Assembly (NCBI RefSeq): GCF_001638985.1
Contig: NW_017265138.1
Location: forward strand, 124,001-188,000
Direction of reading: 5' to 3'
DNA from: Phycomyces blakesleeanus NRRL 1555(-)
Taxonomy: Eukaryota; Mucoromycota; Mucoromycetes; Mucorales; Phycomycetaceae
DNA: 64,000 nt
Shown here: positions 26,656-37,271 of the stretch, one piece after another
Layout: each line of letters opens with the position of its first letter
Position numbering within the stretch: the first letter of the stretch is position 1
The notes under the pieces: generated by a model
Databases searched by the model: none
What the model was told of the DNA's origin: nothing
What the model saw: only the letters and a program-made list of their open reading frames with translations
Made by a program: the position numbers and the translations under genes

Positions 26656-27436
26656 TTAGCGAGGGACTTCATCAGCTGGGTGTGTGTGTGTCCGTGTTTA
26701 AGTATGAAGAGTTACATAGGGTTTCAAAAAAAATGCTGTAAGTCACATGACCGTGGATATATTGTGACTATATATATTTTTTGAATTTTACCTGACAGAA
26801 TGCCCTGCTTGACCAAATCTTCAGGCACGGGTCTTTTCTCGAGCTTGTGTTCCAACTTATCATGCAACTGGTGCTTCTCAAGCTTAAGCTGTGACTGCTG
26901 AAGCAGGGGGGACACGTGAGTGTCTTTTTTTTTGGATTGTTCAGATATAAAAAAAAATGTATGGAGATAACAAGTCTTTAGATTTAAGAAGAGCCAACCA
27001 ACAATCACCACACATATCATCCATTCTTTCTTTTTTTTTTAAAAAAAAGTAAAGATAATATTTCTTACTCTTCAAAATGTTGTGCTCTACAAGAACTTCT
27101 GGTGTACGTCCGTTTTCAATTTTGTGACGAAGGGCGTCTTCGATCTGTTTCTTTGACAATTCGACACGCTGTTGCTGAACATCAGGAGCGATTTTGGGGT
27201 CTTTGTAGATCTTTGCTGATTAGATAGAGCAAGAAGTATATATATATATATAGTATTTCTTTTACCTTTCAAAATGTTCTTCTCGACCAAATCCTGAACT
27301 TCAGGACGATGGGAAAGGAACTCATTCATGTCAACCTTCTTTGTTTCGGTCGCCGCTACAACAACGAGAAAAGAAGAAGGGTTAGACGAAGCTAAAGAAA
27401 TTTTTATTATTTTTATTTTATTAAGCACTTACTCAT
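26656..27436 (-). CDS. RPEL-repeat protein (actin-binding type)
   Basis: Five exons on the minus strand: 27436-27433 (only ATGA), 27355-27266, 27215-27069, 26923-26792, 26675-26656; phases close to 130 residues. Three RPEL motifs are visible: FLSHRPEVQDLVEKNILK (about 14-31), KIENGRTPEVLVEHNILK (about 64-81) and KLEKRPVPEDLVKQGILS (about 107-124). The protein ends GADEVPR. Family knowledge: RPEL motifs bind G-actin in MRTF and Phactr proteins; small fungal proteins made almost only of RPEL repeats exist but are little studied. A four-base first coding exon and an acceptor after a nine-A run (intron 3) are unusual. Another last exon using the acceptor near 26740 would give a different tail, so the C-terminus is the least certain part. 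Confidence 0.8.
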
Positions 27437-28218
27437 AATGTTATTGTTTTTTTTTCTTTAAAAAAAAAGGGAGAAGTTTGTAAAAGTATTGAAGGGTACA
27501 AAGAGGAAAAAAAGAGTAGAAGAAGAAAAAGAAGAAAAAAGATTTTTTTAAAAAAAAAAAAATAGGGAAGAAAGATGGGCTTTGAAGATCGCCAAAAAGT
27601 ACGGATGTTGTTGCTGCTGAATGCAGAAATGTCGTACACACACACACACATTTGGAACCTATTGGCTTAGCTTAAGATTGTATGAACTGCCCTGATATGT
27701 GTATATATGTATGTATGTATGTCACATTTCTTGGCTTTGTATAAATGAGTGTATATATATAGCATTTGCCTTTAAAGATAGGAAAAATAATAATAGCTAT
27801 TATTGAACCCTGCTTAATTCTGCTTTGTATCCACAGCCATAACCTACAAGGCTAATCCTTTACTGTAGCTTATATATTATTCCTGTCTTTTGGTTGATTT
27901 TTTTTATGAAGCGGAACGTACCGAAAAGTCTCAAGGCTTTGAATGCAAAATGGAATAAGTCCGGAATATCATGAGATAGGTTACACCGTCCTATTGGTTT
28001 TATATGCGAAGTTTTTGGATACTATTGGATATACCAGGAGTTCAAGAGTGCTAAAATAAAATAAAAACAGATGGGTAAACGATTTATTGAAAGGGGCGTT
28101 ATTGAAGTGACTGGTAGTTAAAGCCATGAATGATCATAAAGGTTATAAAAAAGAAGTCTTTGAACTGTACTTTCACTTCTTTTAATACTGTATAATACGG
28201 TTTCACTAAGTAGGACTG
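27437..28218. other. Upstream region of RPEL gene
   Basis: AT- and homopolymer-rich. It contains T-run/A-run palindromes at about 27447-27469 and 27543-27562, a CA repeat (27637-27650) and pyrimidine tracts. No coding exon recognised. Confidence 0.4.
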
Positions 28219-28491
28219 ATGGTTTATTACCTTGGACTGGACGCGAAAGTAACTTCCATTTTCTACACCGTCTGTTCTTTGACATCTCACAAATTACTTG
28301 TCACAAACACAAAGGGCCGAGAAAATAGAATTATTTATTTTACTTATAGTGAGAACGGTAAATTGGGTTTAATTCAAACGAATATGGAGGCAGAGCATCA
28401 TCAGTCTTGGCACAAAGTCCGAGTTAATTTTGAAACTTCTTTTTATCATGAAAATGTACACCCCGACAAAAAAAGGGCATCACTACCATAA
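28219..28491 (+). CDS. Possible small hypothetical protein, 90 residues
   Basis: An open frame whose composition looks moderately protein-like (TSHKLLVTNTKGREN, MEAEHHQSWHKVRVNFE) but which matches no family I know. There is no intron consensus around it and no clear promoter beyond a weak AT box. It lies 400 bp left of an inverted-repeat element and could equally be a transposon relic or chance. Confidence 0.22.
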   Translation: MVYYLGLDAKVTSIFYTVCSLTSHKLLVTNTKGRENRIIYFTYSENGKLGLIQTNMEAEHHQSWHKVRVNFETSFYHENVHPDKKRASLP

Positions 28492-28897
28492 ATACACCAC
28501 TCTTTTTTTTTTTATCTTTTCTTATAACTCAATTGAGTACGTCTAACATGCTATGGGTTAAAGTTCAAGAGTCAAATGTGTTCATTAACATCATCTAGGA
28601 TATTAAGGATCAGGTTCTTCAGAAGTGAAAGATACTAGAGAGGGTGTCGAGTTGTGATAACTTCAAGATGACTAAAAAATAATTATTTGTAAAACCCAAT
28701 CAAAAATAAGAATAAAACTCATACACAGTTATGAATATTATAAGTTGAAAACATTGATACTAAGAAATTTAGAGGAAATAGACCTTAATAAACTTGACTT
28801 TCCAAGGCTTATTTTATTAAGTAAGTATAAAGAATAGGCTACTGGCTATCATATATTTTGTTTTGAAGTGGAAAAAATAAGCCCAATTTTTACTAGA

Positions 28898-29391
28898 CAT
28901 TTAGTGAGCATTTGAAGTCAAAAATCAGGGAATCCCTAACTAGAGAACCCGTTGTCGAGTGAAAATTCTAAATTTTCACTCACTTTTGCTTTACGCGGCG
29001 ATTACAATTCCAATGAAAAGATGTAAAATTTTACTGAGGGAGGCCATTTCATCACCAAGTTTTTATTAAGAATTGAGCTTGTTTCTTTACCTTCAAACAT
29101 AAACATAATATATTCAAGAGTCGTCTCTATATATCTACTTAAGAGAATAAGTCTTAGAAAGCCAAGTTTATTAAGATGTATCTCTCTTATGTTTGTCACA
29201 GTACTTATGTTTTCATCAACTGTGGTCGAGTCTTTCTTTTTTTTTTGACTGGGTTTCACTAATAATTCTTTTTTAGCAGTCTTTGAAAATATCACATCCT
29301 AACGGGTTCTCTACTTTTGGCTTTAAATGATCACTAAATGGCCTCCACCATGAAATTTGCAAAATAAATATTGGAATTTAATTCGCCGCAT
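28898..29391. mobile_element. Inverted-repeat element, possibly MITE-like
   Basis: The right arm, read on the minus strand from 29391 to 29301, is a contiguous unit: GCGGCGAATT...CCAAT...GGAGGCCATTTAGTGATCATTT...AGAGAACCCGTT. The left side has both halves on the plus strand but in swapped order: CATTTAGTGAGCATTT...AGAGAACCCGTT at 28898-28953 and GCGGCGATTA...CCAATG...GGAGGCCATTT at 28995-29050. Between the left halves is a 10-bp-stem palindrome (28958-28980, AGTGAAAATT/AATTTTCACT). The inverted similarity is imperfect (about 75-85% by eye). No target duplication was identified, so the ends are provisional. The central 250 bp have no convincing gene. Confidence 0.5.
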
Positions 29392-29786
29392 AAAATAAAA
29401 ATTTGCAAACGTTTGCAATTCAGGCTCGAAGGCATTCTCTCTAATATTTAAATATCATCAAAATACATGCTTTCTACAAAGCCGTTCATATTTACATTTG
29501 GAGAAAATCATTAAGAATAAAAAATTAAAACACATAAAAATTCAGTACATTAAGGTACTGAGACGTATATATATAAGCTTGATATAGCTACTAGTACTTT
29601 ATTATAAAGTATTCATTTTTTAATACGAATTCCAAGAAAATACATTAGGCTTCTTGTACAATAGACAGTCACACAAACTCCTAAAGAAGTCCTCTTTCTT
29701 ACTTTCTTTACTTGTACTTTGCTTGTATCATAAAGGCTTTGGTACTTTCCACCGAAAACAAAAAAAAAATACGTACATATAAGGAC

Positions 29787-31236
29787 ATGACTCGAAAACG
29801 CCAGGATGATCTACCTTGGCCAGCAAGTACAAGGTCCAACAAATGGCTTGGGCAAAAGGATCCAACATTGGTCATTACAGTCGTTATAGCTACAACACTC
29901 ATCGCAACACTAATCAACAAATGGTTAACCACAAGCACAGAATACAAGTTTCCTTTTCCTTATTTTGTCATATTCTTCCAAGTTTGTGTGGGATGGATGG
30001 GGATGATGGTGTGGCGACTATTAGGTAGCATGTAAGTTTGTATATTGATAAATATTTTTCTTCTGTATATTTATATATGTCTGTGTGCATTATATATAAT
30101 TAGCATAAATATATATATATTATTTATTGATTGATTGATTTATTAATATGCTTAGATTGCCAGTTTGGGCAAGAGCACCACTATTTTGGAATACAAATCT
30201 TCGTAGTTTAGTTCCTCTAGCCTGCCTTCACACTACTGTTCTTTACTTCAGTCCTATCTTTCTACAACATGTTCAGATCACAAATTATGCTTTTGTACGC
30301 TCTCTGTCGATACCAGCAACATTGGCGATCCTTTCTCTGTACGGAACACCAGTTCCTAGACAGACCACAAAAATATCTGCTCTACACACACTTGGATTCC
30401 TGGTTGGGATCCTGGATGATCTTCATTTTTCATTAGAAGGAGTTTTTTTCGGTGTCATATGGGCCATACTACTAGCATTGTATGGGGTGTGGATCAAACA
30501 ACGCCTTCCATCTGTTGGAAATGATGTGAGGTAAATTATCCAGACACAAACAAACATATATATATATACGTATATATATATACAAATTCATGCACACAAC
30601 TCTTATTCTGCAATATATGTATATATGTATATACGACAGTCGATTATTGTTTAGTTTGACAGTAATTGCTATTGTTCCTTGTGGGTTGGTAGTATTTTTG
30701 TCGGGAGAATTGGCGCATATTGGCTCAGTATATTTCTTATCTCATCCTGGATTTTGGTTACAATTGGTAAACGCCCAAAAACTCGTATAATAATACCAAT
30801 GGTATTTCCTTAATAGATATTATTTATGTTTAGATCATCACTACCATCACAGGCTTCAGTGTGAACATTGCGATGCTTTTGTTGATCAAGTATACATCTC
30901 CTTTAACACACTGTATCACTGTCACTTCAAAGGTTAGTAACTTTATATATATGTGTGTGTATATATATGACTGTAAAGATGTAAATAACCTTGTCATTTT
31001 AATTACAACAGAATTGCATTCAACCTATACTCTTCTCTCTACTTTTTCATAATCCCTTGTCTACAATGGTAATAAGTAAAATAAAACTCTATGATTACAC
31101 ACAAAAATATCAAATTCTCTTCCTGTCTTTATTACCCATTATTAATCGACTTTTTATTATTTATTATTTTTGGTAGAGCATTTTTGGTATATTTATCTCT
31201 CTCATTGGATCATATTACTACACATCATACATCTAA
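29787..31236 (+). CDS. Triose-phosphate/nucleotide-sugar transporter family membrane protein
   Basis: Six exons: 29787-30031, 30156-30530, 30640-30766, 30834-30932, 31012-31068, 31177-31236; phases agree and give 320 residues. About nine or ten hydrophobic helices are visible, from VITVVIATTLIATLI (about 29-43) to SIFGIFISLIGSYYY at the end. The block FVRSLSIP in the first half and NIAMLLLIKYTSPLTHCITVTSK|NCIQPILFSLLFHNPLST in the second half have the form of the SLC35C/TPT family (NVxxFLxIxxTSPLTxxVxGxxK...NPLS). Known role of the family: antiport of nucleotide sugars or phosphorylated sugars at Golgi/ER membranes; the GDP-fucose transporter group is the closest by eye, but the substrate is not deducible. 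A start at 29712 in the same frame is possible but lacks a leader. A retrotransposon fragment begins 130 bp after the stop. Confidence 0.82.
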
Positions 31237-31366
31237 TGTACTTAGAAATACCAATAAAAGTCTTTTAATAGAATATAGATCAACTCTGCGTTTCTCTTTG
31301 TATGTTGCAGGAATAATACGAATAAAATCTACACATTTTGTTCTCCATCCTTAATATATATATATA

Positions 31367-32039
31367 ACAGTTCCAACGCCAAAGGGCGACTTTTATTATC
31401 TCAAAGAGCAGTTTTCAGAGATCAACGAGGAGTTTAAAAAGAAATATGATCACAAGAACATCCTAATAGACATCCCCAAAGGAACACACGTAAAGGTCAG
31501 ATTACAACATCGTCCAAATAAATTGCCACCAATTTATGAAGGTCTTTATAAAGTTGTTCGAAGAAATAAAGGAGGATCGTATGAGCTAAAGGTTGAGCAA
31601 GGAGAATTGTTGCACCGAAATTACACACCCTCAGAACTCAAGATGGCTACCATCGATAAATCTACAATTGAGAATGAGCTCTATGAAGTTGAAGACATTC
31701 GCGATCATCGTGGTGCTGCTGGTGAAAGAGAATATCTGGTAAAATTGGTTGGTTATGGTGAACTGGCAAACACATGGCAAATTGCTGACGATTTTACCGA
31801 TCCCACAATAATACAAAAGTATTGTAAGAAAGTCAGAGAAATAAAACGTTTAGAGTGAGAGAGCCACGGAATTAGTAAACAAGAGTGCAGCCTCGTTAAA
31901 GAGAAAAGTTCAAACTCCAAGACATGATGGTAAAAGAAGTAATCGTATTGAAGAGCACAATGGAAGTAAGCTTCCTACCGCATTGAGTAGAGAAGAAAGA
32001 ATGTCCAAAAGAAGAGCAACAAAAAATTCGAAAAAATAA
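31367..32039 (+). pseudogene. Ty3/gypsy integrase tail with chromodomain (relic)
   Basis: An open stretch from about 31367 to 31858 reads the end of an integrase: HVKVRLQHRPNKLPPIYEGLY (the GPY/F-like module, here PPIYEGLYKV), ELLHRNYTPSELK, then a chromodomain (LYEVEDIRDHRG, REYLVKLVGYG, NTWQIADDFTD). After the stop at 31858, a second frame (about 31873-32039) continues as a basic tail (SLKRKVQTPRHDGKR, SREERMSKRRATKNSKK). Reverse transcriptase, RNase H and the catalytic DDE part are absent; the fragment starts at an AT microsatellite, so it is a 5'-truncated or decayed chromovirus-type LTR retrotransposon. In this class the chromodomain targets integration to heterochromatin. No LTR was recognised. 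Confidence 0.8.
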
Positions 32040-32052
32040 ATACGTAAAAGAA

Positions 32053-32154
32053 TCTGCGGCAGTAGCATTTCCAACAGCATGTATTTACATGCTCCGTGAT
32101 TTTTATGACCTTGAGCATGGAATTAGATGCTGTTGGAAATGCTACTGCTGCAGA
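32053..32154. repeat. Hairpin with 28-bp nearly perfect stem
   Basis: The arms 32053-32080 and 32127-32154 are reverse complements at 27 of 28 positions (TCTGCGGCAGTAGCATTTCC... against ...GGAAATGCTACTGCTGCAGA). The 46-nt loop holds a smaller pair (ATGCTC/GAGCAT). It lies directly after the retrotransposon relic and 350 bp beyond the end of the MYSM1-like gene. Words from the arm (AGCATTTCCAA, GCTACTGCTAC) recur just downstream at 32174-32226. Confidence 0.85.
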
Positions 32155-32504
32155 CAACTTTTTTGAAAAGCATTTCCAAAAAGCACTTAAATCGGGAAAA
32201 ACTGAATTTAAAAGCTACTGCTACGGATGCTCTTATAAGAATAGAACATTTAAATAAACTTAGACGAACGGGGGTTTCTTTCTTTTCATAGTATGATTAT
32301 TTCTTCTTAATGCAGTTCCGTTGAGGATGCTGGTCTACCTCGTTAGTCGATAATTTACTTCCCCACAAGCGCCCTTTGACGTTGGAACGACTGTATACAT
32401 ATATACGTATATTTATTAAAAAGAAATTATATTAATTAACACACAAAATCTTTATGCTACAAAGAAAAAGAAAGTAAAATAGCGACAGAAAGCTTTTAAG
32501 ACTA

Positions 32505-34828
32505 CTATTCTAAAACACCAAGGGATTCAATTGTAGATGGCTGTTCAAAAGTCACCGACAATTTCAAGCTTTCCCTATTCTTTTTCACGTCCGTTTGCAA
32601 AGCCGAGTCAAACACCGTAGTCACCAAAAGGCGTATTTTGTCCATAAAAGCCTTTTGTTCTTTCTTATCTTCCAGCTCAATATGCATTTCCAAAGATCCA
32701 AGAAGCTTTTCAAGACGAGATTTTTGTCCAAATTCAGAACTCATGTTTATCTTGCTGTTCGCGCGTACACACATATTATGAGGGAGAAAACAGTTTATTA
32801 GTTTGTGCTTAATTATAGCATACTGTATTTGTATTTATTTAATCTTACTGTTCATAATTTTTAAAGTCTTCTACAAGTTTTTCCAACTGGCCCATTGTTT
32901 CGTCGTTTAGTTGGCTCTGTATCACCTTTCGACGACACGCAAACGGAATACCTATAAGAAGATAAACTGTTAGGCTACACAAGCAAACAAAAAAAACAAT
33001 TCCATAAAATTCATATTTCTTTTTACTTACGATAGGTGTGTGCTGAACTCCATTGTTTACTAATGTGCAGATACTCAATCTTTGAAATGTCAGTCAAGTT
33101 TTCTGGATCATAGGGAGTGATAATAACGCCAATAAACGGCTCGTCTCCGTTTTCACTACGGAATAAGGTCTTTACAAGTTTACCAGAAATAAAATAAAAA
33201 AAAGATAAGTTATTCTTGTCTGTTGTTTTATTAAATCAAAAAGTTAGTAAGCTAACAAAGCAGACACACCTGATAAACTGTCTGGTTCTCAATATCCCGA
33301 ATGCTAGGATGTGGCTCAAAAGTAGGATGGGAATGATACCATCCAACCACAGAGAGCTGCTTCTGTGCAAATACCTCTCTTGCTTCCATTTCAGATTCTG
33401 GATTCATTTCACACTAGTAATGATTCAAAAATGAAAATTGTTTACTTATTTTTTCTCTCAATTGTTTTATGTGCGTGTGCGTATTGATAAGTATTTATGG
33501 ATCTATTTACCTGAATACCTGTGCTGACACTTTGACAAGGAAACACGGCCGATACCTTTAGTTTCTTGACTCCATCTTCTTCTACAAATGAACCACCCAT
33601 CAACCCAATAATTTCTGTGTAGGCCAAATGGGCATGAAAGTCCATGACAAGCTGTTTTGGGATATATGAAGTAAATTAGCATAAGAATAAGAATAAAAAT
33701 ACAAATTATAATATCAATATCAATATCATTAATATAAATCAGAAAGAAAAAAATAAGCTTTTTTTTTTACCAATGCCTGATTCTGGATTTCGACTACAAA
33801 TGGAGCAGGGTAGTAATCTGTGTGATACCCAACTGGTACAAGTTGAAAGGGGTCATAATCTCGAAAGCTTCCAGGATCATGATAATGCTCTGGTCTCTTG
33901 ATTACACGCTTTGGACGAACTTTGTCTCCAGCTACAAATGTTCACATGTACACAACACATACACACACGCAAAAAAAAAGGAAAAAGAAGGTTGTGTTAA
34001 TTGATTAAAGGGGGTAAACCTTGTTAGGCGTGTACTACTTTTTGTAGGCAATTGACTGTCAGTATCTCTGTCACTGGAGTATCATTCCGCATGCAATTGT
34101 GTTTTTAGATATAGATATAAATAAATAAATAAATAACTCGTTGTAATGGTGACCATTTTGTGCTATTACCAATAACCGGGTTCATGTTGTGCCTTTCGTT
34201 TTAATCTATATATATAATTGTATACAAAATTAAGCATTTGCCATGGCAACCAAAATAAGATAACGACAGTAGCAACAACAACATTTTGTATAGGTGCATT
34301 CTCTTTGCTTTTCCGGTCCGGATCAACTATTCTCCATTTGCAATCTTATACTTCACTTCACATCTTTATTTTAATCTAATTTGATTTCGTTTTACCTGGT
34401 TTGACTAGCTTCTTCATACAGGTCTTCAGATTTAAAGGTTTTTCTGACAGGTCTTCTTGTGGCTTGCGGTGGTTTTGCGGTCGCTACACAGTTTACATTG
34501 ATAGCTCCGACCTCTTCGAGGTAACTGTGAACACGACCGATTGCATTAACATCCCCGCAACCTTTGAGGCCTTTGCGTGCATGTATCTTTGTGAGATAGG
34601 TTGGGTTAATTGTTTCCCATTCACTGAGAATGAAATTACGGATCTTTAGGTAACGTTCGGGAGTTTTTGACGGCTTGTTCTCAAACCATTCAGGATTCTT
34701 TTTTTTCTCTTGGGCTGTGATCGTATCACCTTCAAAGCTCACTTTATCCTTTGATTTCTACAAATTTATATAGATATATGTAAGCACACGTTTATATTAA
34801 TTATACTTTCTAGCCTTTAAGCCATTCG

Positions 34829-34863
<35 letters not shown>

Positions 34864-35818
34864 TAATCGTTTCTTGACTGCACACACACACACACGCATA
34901 TATATATATATATATTTACCAATTGCTCAAATGGACCTTTGACAATAGTCGTTTTTATATCTGAAATGATTTCTTGAGTAGATTGTTCTCGAACATCATT
35001 TTCAAAAATTTCTGTCTTTATCTCGACCTCTGCTTCTTCCTCTGTCTTTATATATGTATCAATCTCTGCCTCTGCTTTTATTTCGGTCTCTATAGAGAGA
35101 CTAATCTTATCTTCAGACTGTGTTTCTAGAGGTGTCGGGATGACTTGATTTTTAATCTTTTTATTATTATTATTCATTTATTTATATGAGTAAAATGAAT
35201 ATTAGTTTATACAAATATGTACTACAGCTTTACAGAAACAAAATACACACGATCTTCATAGCTGTTACAAAAGAAATTACCTTTCCAGATCTTATCCAAG
35301 CGCGCCCGTGATCTTTACACTGGCGTATATTTCGTGTCTTTATGTATACTGAAATAGGTGTCCAATTTCCATAGCCATACAATTGCTGTATATTAAAATG
35401 ATACAGATATGAAATTTGTAAGTATAAATATAAATATATATATATATATAATATAATATTATATACAATCAATATGATTACAGACCAATCCAGATAGGAA
35501 AAGCGCGTCTTCCTCTGCCGTCCATCGATTTTTGTGTGAAGAAACACGTTGATCTGAGATTGTACATTATTATTACAGTAGTTTCTGATATTAGTCTATA
35601 TATACATATATGTATATGTTTATCTATATATATTTATCTATCTATTTAATCCAGAGAAATAATCATATACGAATATGTACATTATATGATAAAAAGAAGA
35701 TGTGTTTACTTTTATCTTCAGACAGGTTGTCTATCATTTTGTCTGATGAGCATGACTTTGACAGGACAGATTCACAAGAGATTAGATCTTCATTTGACAT
35801 GGCATCCTGTATCGTCAT
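32505..35818 (-). CDS. SANT-SWIRM-MPN+ protein, MYSM1-like histone H2A deubiquitinase
   Basis: Twelve exons on the minus strand: 35818-35710, 35553-35486, 35385-35281, 35156-34920, 34757-34396, 34192-34170, 33931-33771, 33651-33511, 33413-33270, 33169-33031, 32951-32849, 32754-32505; about 613 residues. Domains: SANT/Myb (about 44-94; [26 protein letters not shown]), an acidic linker, SWIRM (about 190-275; [39 protein letters not shown]), and a JAMM/MPN+ metalloprotease domain (about 340-480) with Glu368 (TEIIGLMGG), His429 and His431 (GWYHSHP) and Asp442, the zinc set. This architecture is that of MYSM1 (2A-DUB), which removes ubiquitin from histone H2A. The 23-nt exon 6 is the least certain: an alternative uses the acceptor ATATAG at about 34214 and donor G|GTTATT. 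Several acceptors are A-rich. Start chosen at the ATG before TIQDAMSN; an upstream exon is possible. Confidence 0.85.
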
Positions 35819-37271
35819 TGATTGATGAGTATCTGTTATTGCAAGACCAGATAGTAATAAGAAATAAAATACAAAAGGGATATATGTGTATATAAATTGA
35901 TGTTTATAGGCTAACAAAGGTTGTTATTTTTGGTTAAGCTAAAGTGCAATCAAAATAATAGTACAACCCACACACAGACACACCCATACCCGCACTCTCA
36001 CACTCTCACACTCACAGAGAAAATCTTGATTGTCAGAGGGTCCCCCCGCTCTTGGATTTTATTTTATTTTATTTTATTTTATTTTTGATATATGTATATA
36101 TATATAAAATAAAATAAAATAAAAGTACTTTATCGATTGCACTCTACAGATATCTTGAAGGATAGTTCAAATCCTTTGTAGATTTATCATTTCTTTTTGT
36201 CTACACTTCTTTATAAGGTAGGTACAGAAGGGGAGGTTGGATAATAGGCTATTTTAACCGTTTGGTGGATCAATAGACTATTCAGAATTTCATCATCTTT
36301 ATTTTTATGTTTATGTTTTGTCCCCTCTCTCTCTCTCTCTCTCTCTCTCTTGCTCTTCACACCGTAACAGAATTACACGTCATAAGAACGCAATTATAAT
36401 GGGTATAATGAAAGAAGTACATGTACGACCATCATTCATCAAATCAAGCATGGTTGCCGAACTTGATCTGAGCTTGTTTCTCTCTCTCTTATTTTATATA
36501 TTTATATATTTTTATTTAAAGATTTTAACCCTAAATGTATCATTTAACCTAATTAGAAAATAAAAATAAAATATACCTATATTCTTGACAGTCAATGTCC
36601 TCTTCCTTTAGCCGTTGACCATTGGCCTTTGCTTGTGTTATTGTGAACTTTCATGAAAGGTCTCGATGGATCAACAATTAGTTTTATTCTCTTAAAAGTA
36701 ATAATAAAATGCACATTTCAAAATTTAAGCAATATTGTGCTTAACATCTACTACACGCAGATGTATTGAAGTATTAAAGAAATATACAGGTGAAAATAGA
36801 CACTTTGTTTTTGGCTTTTAAGTTTCTATATATTTAAAATAGACAAGGAAAAACGATTATCATTATTACCATTATTATTACTTTACAGCCAAGAAATATA
36901 TATTTATATATAAAATAATAACACAATAAAGAAACAAAAGACTATTATAGATTTCTTTACTAGGAAAAAATGCGGTCTCGAGTCTGTTCCACAATACATC
37001 ATCATTTCAAGTATTAAAAAAAATATTATGAATATTGGGCCCAATATCATCATTGGATCGTCTTATTGTGTTTCCTACACATATACAAATACACACACAT
37101 TATGCATATTAAGCATCACACGCATATTACACACACACACACTAAAAACCCACAGTGGTAGCTCATTTTTTTCTGGACATATAAAAGCAATACATTTTTT
37201 TCAGATCAATTTTCTCCCATCATCTTTGTCATCTTTCCCAGCTTGTTTCTTATCACACACACCTCCACACA
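35819..37271. other. Divergent promoter region between MYSM1-like gene and PMA1
   Basis: 1.45 kb upstream of both divergent genes. It contains a (TTTTA)n tract followed by its inverse (TAAAA)n (about 36057-36125), a TC repeat (36327-36350) and, near PMA1, a CA-rich leader. A small frame at 36318-36563 is low complexity at both ends and was not accepted as a gene. Confidence 0.45.
36057..36125. repeat. Inverted microsatellite hairpin (TTTTA)n...(TAAAA)n
   Basis: About six TTTTA units are followed, after an AT-rich loop (GATATATGTATATATATA), by about four AAAAT-type units. The two halves can pair to a long A/T stem. It lies in the MYSM1-like/PMA1 divergent promoter; function unknown. Confidence 0.8.

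Noticed and set aside
36318..36563. Frame beginning in a TC microsatellite upstream of PMA1
   Set aside because: Start and end are repeat-encoded; the middle (about 30 residues) matches nothing.
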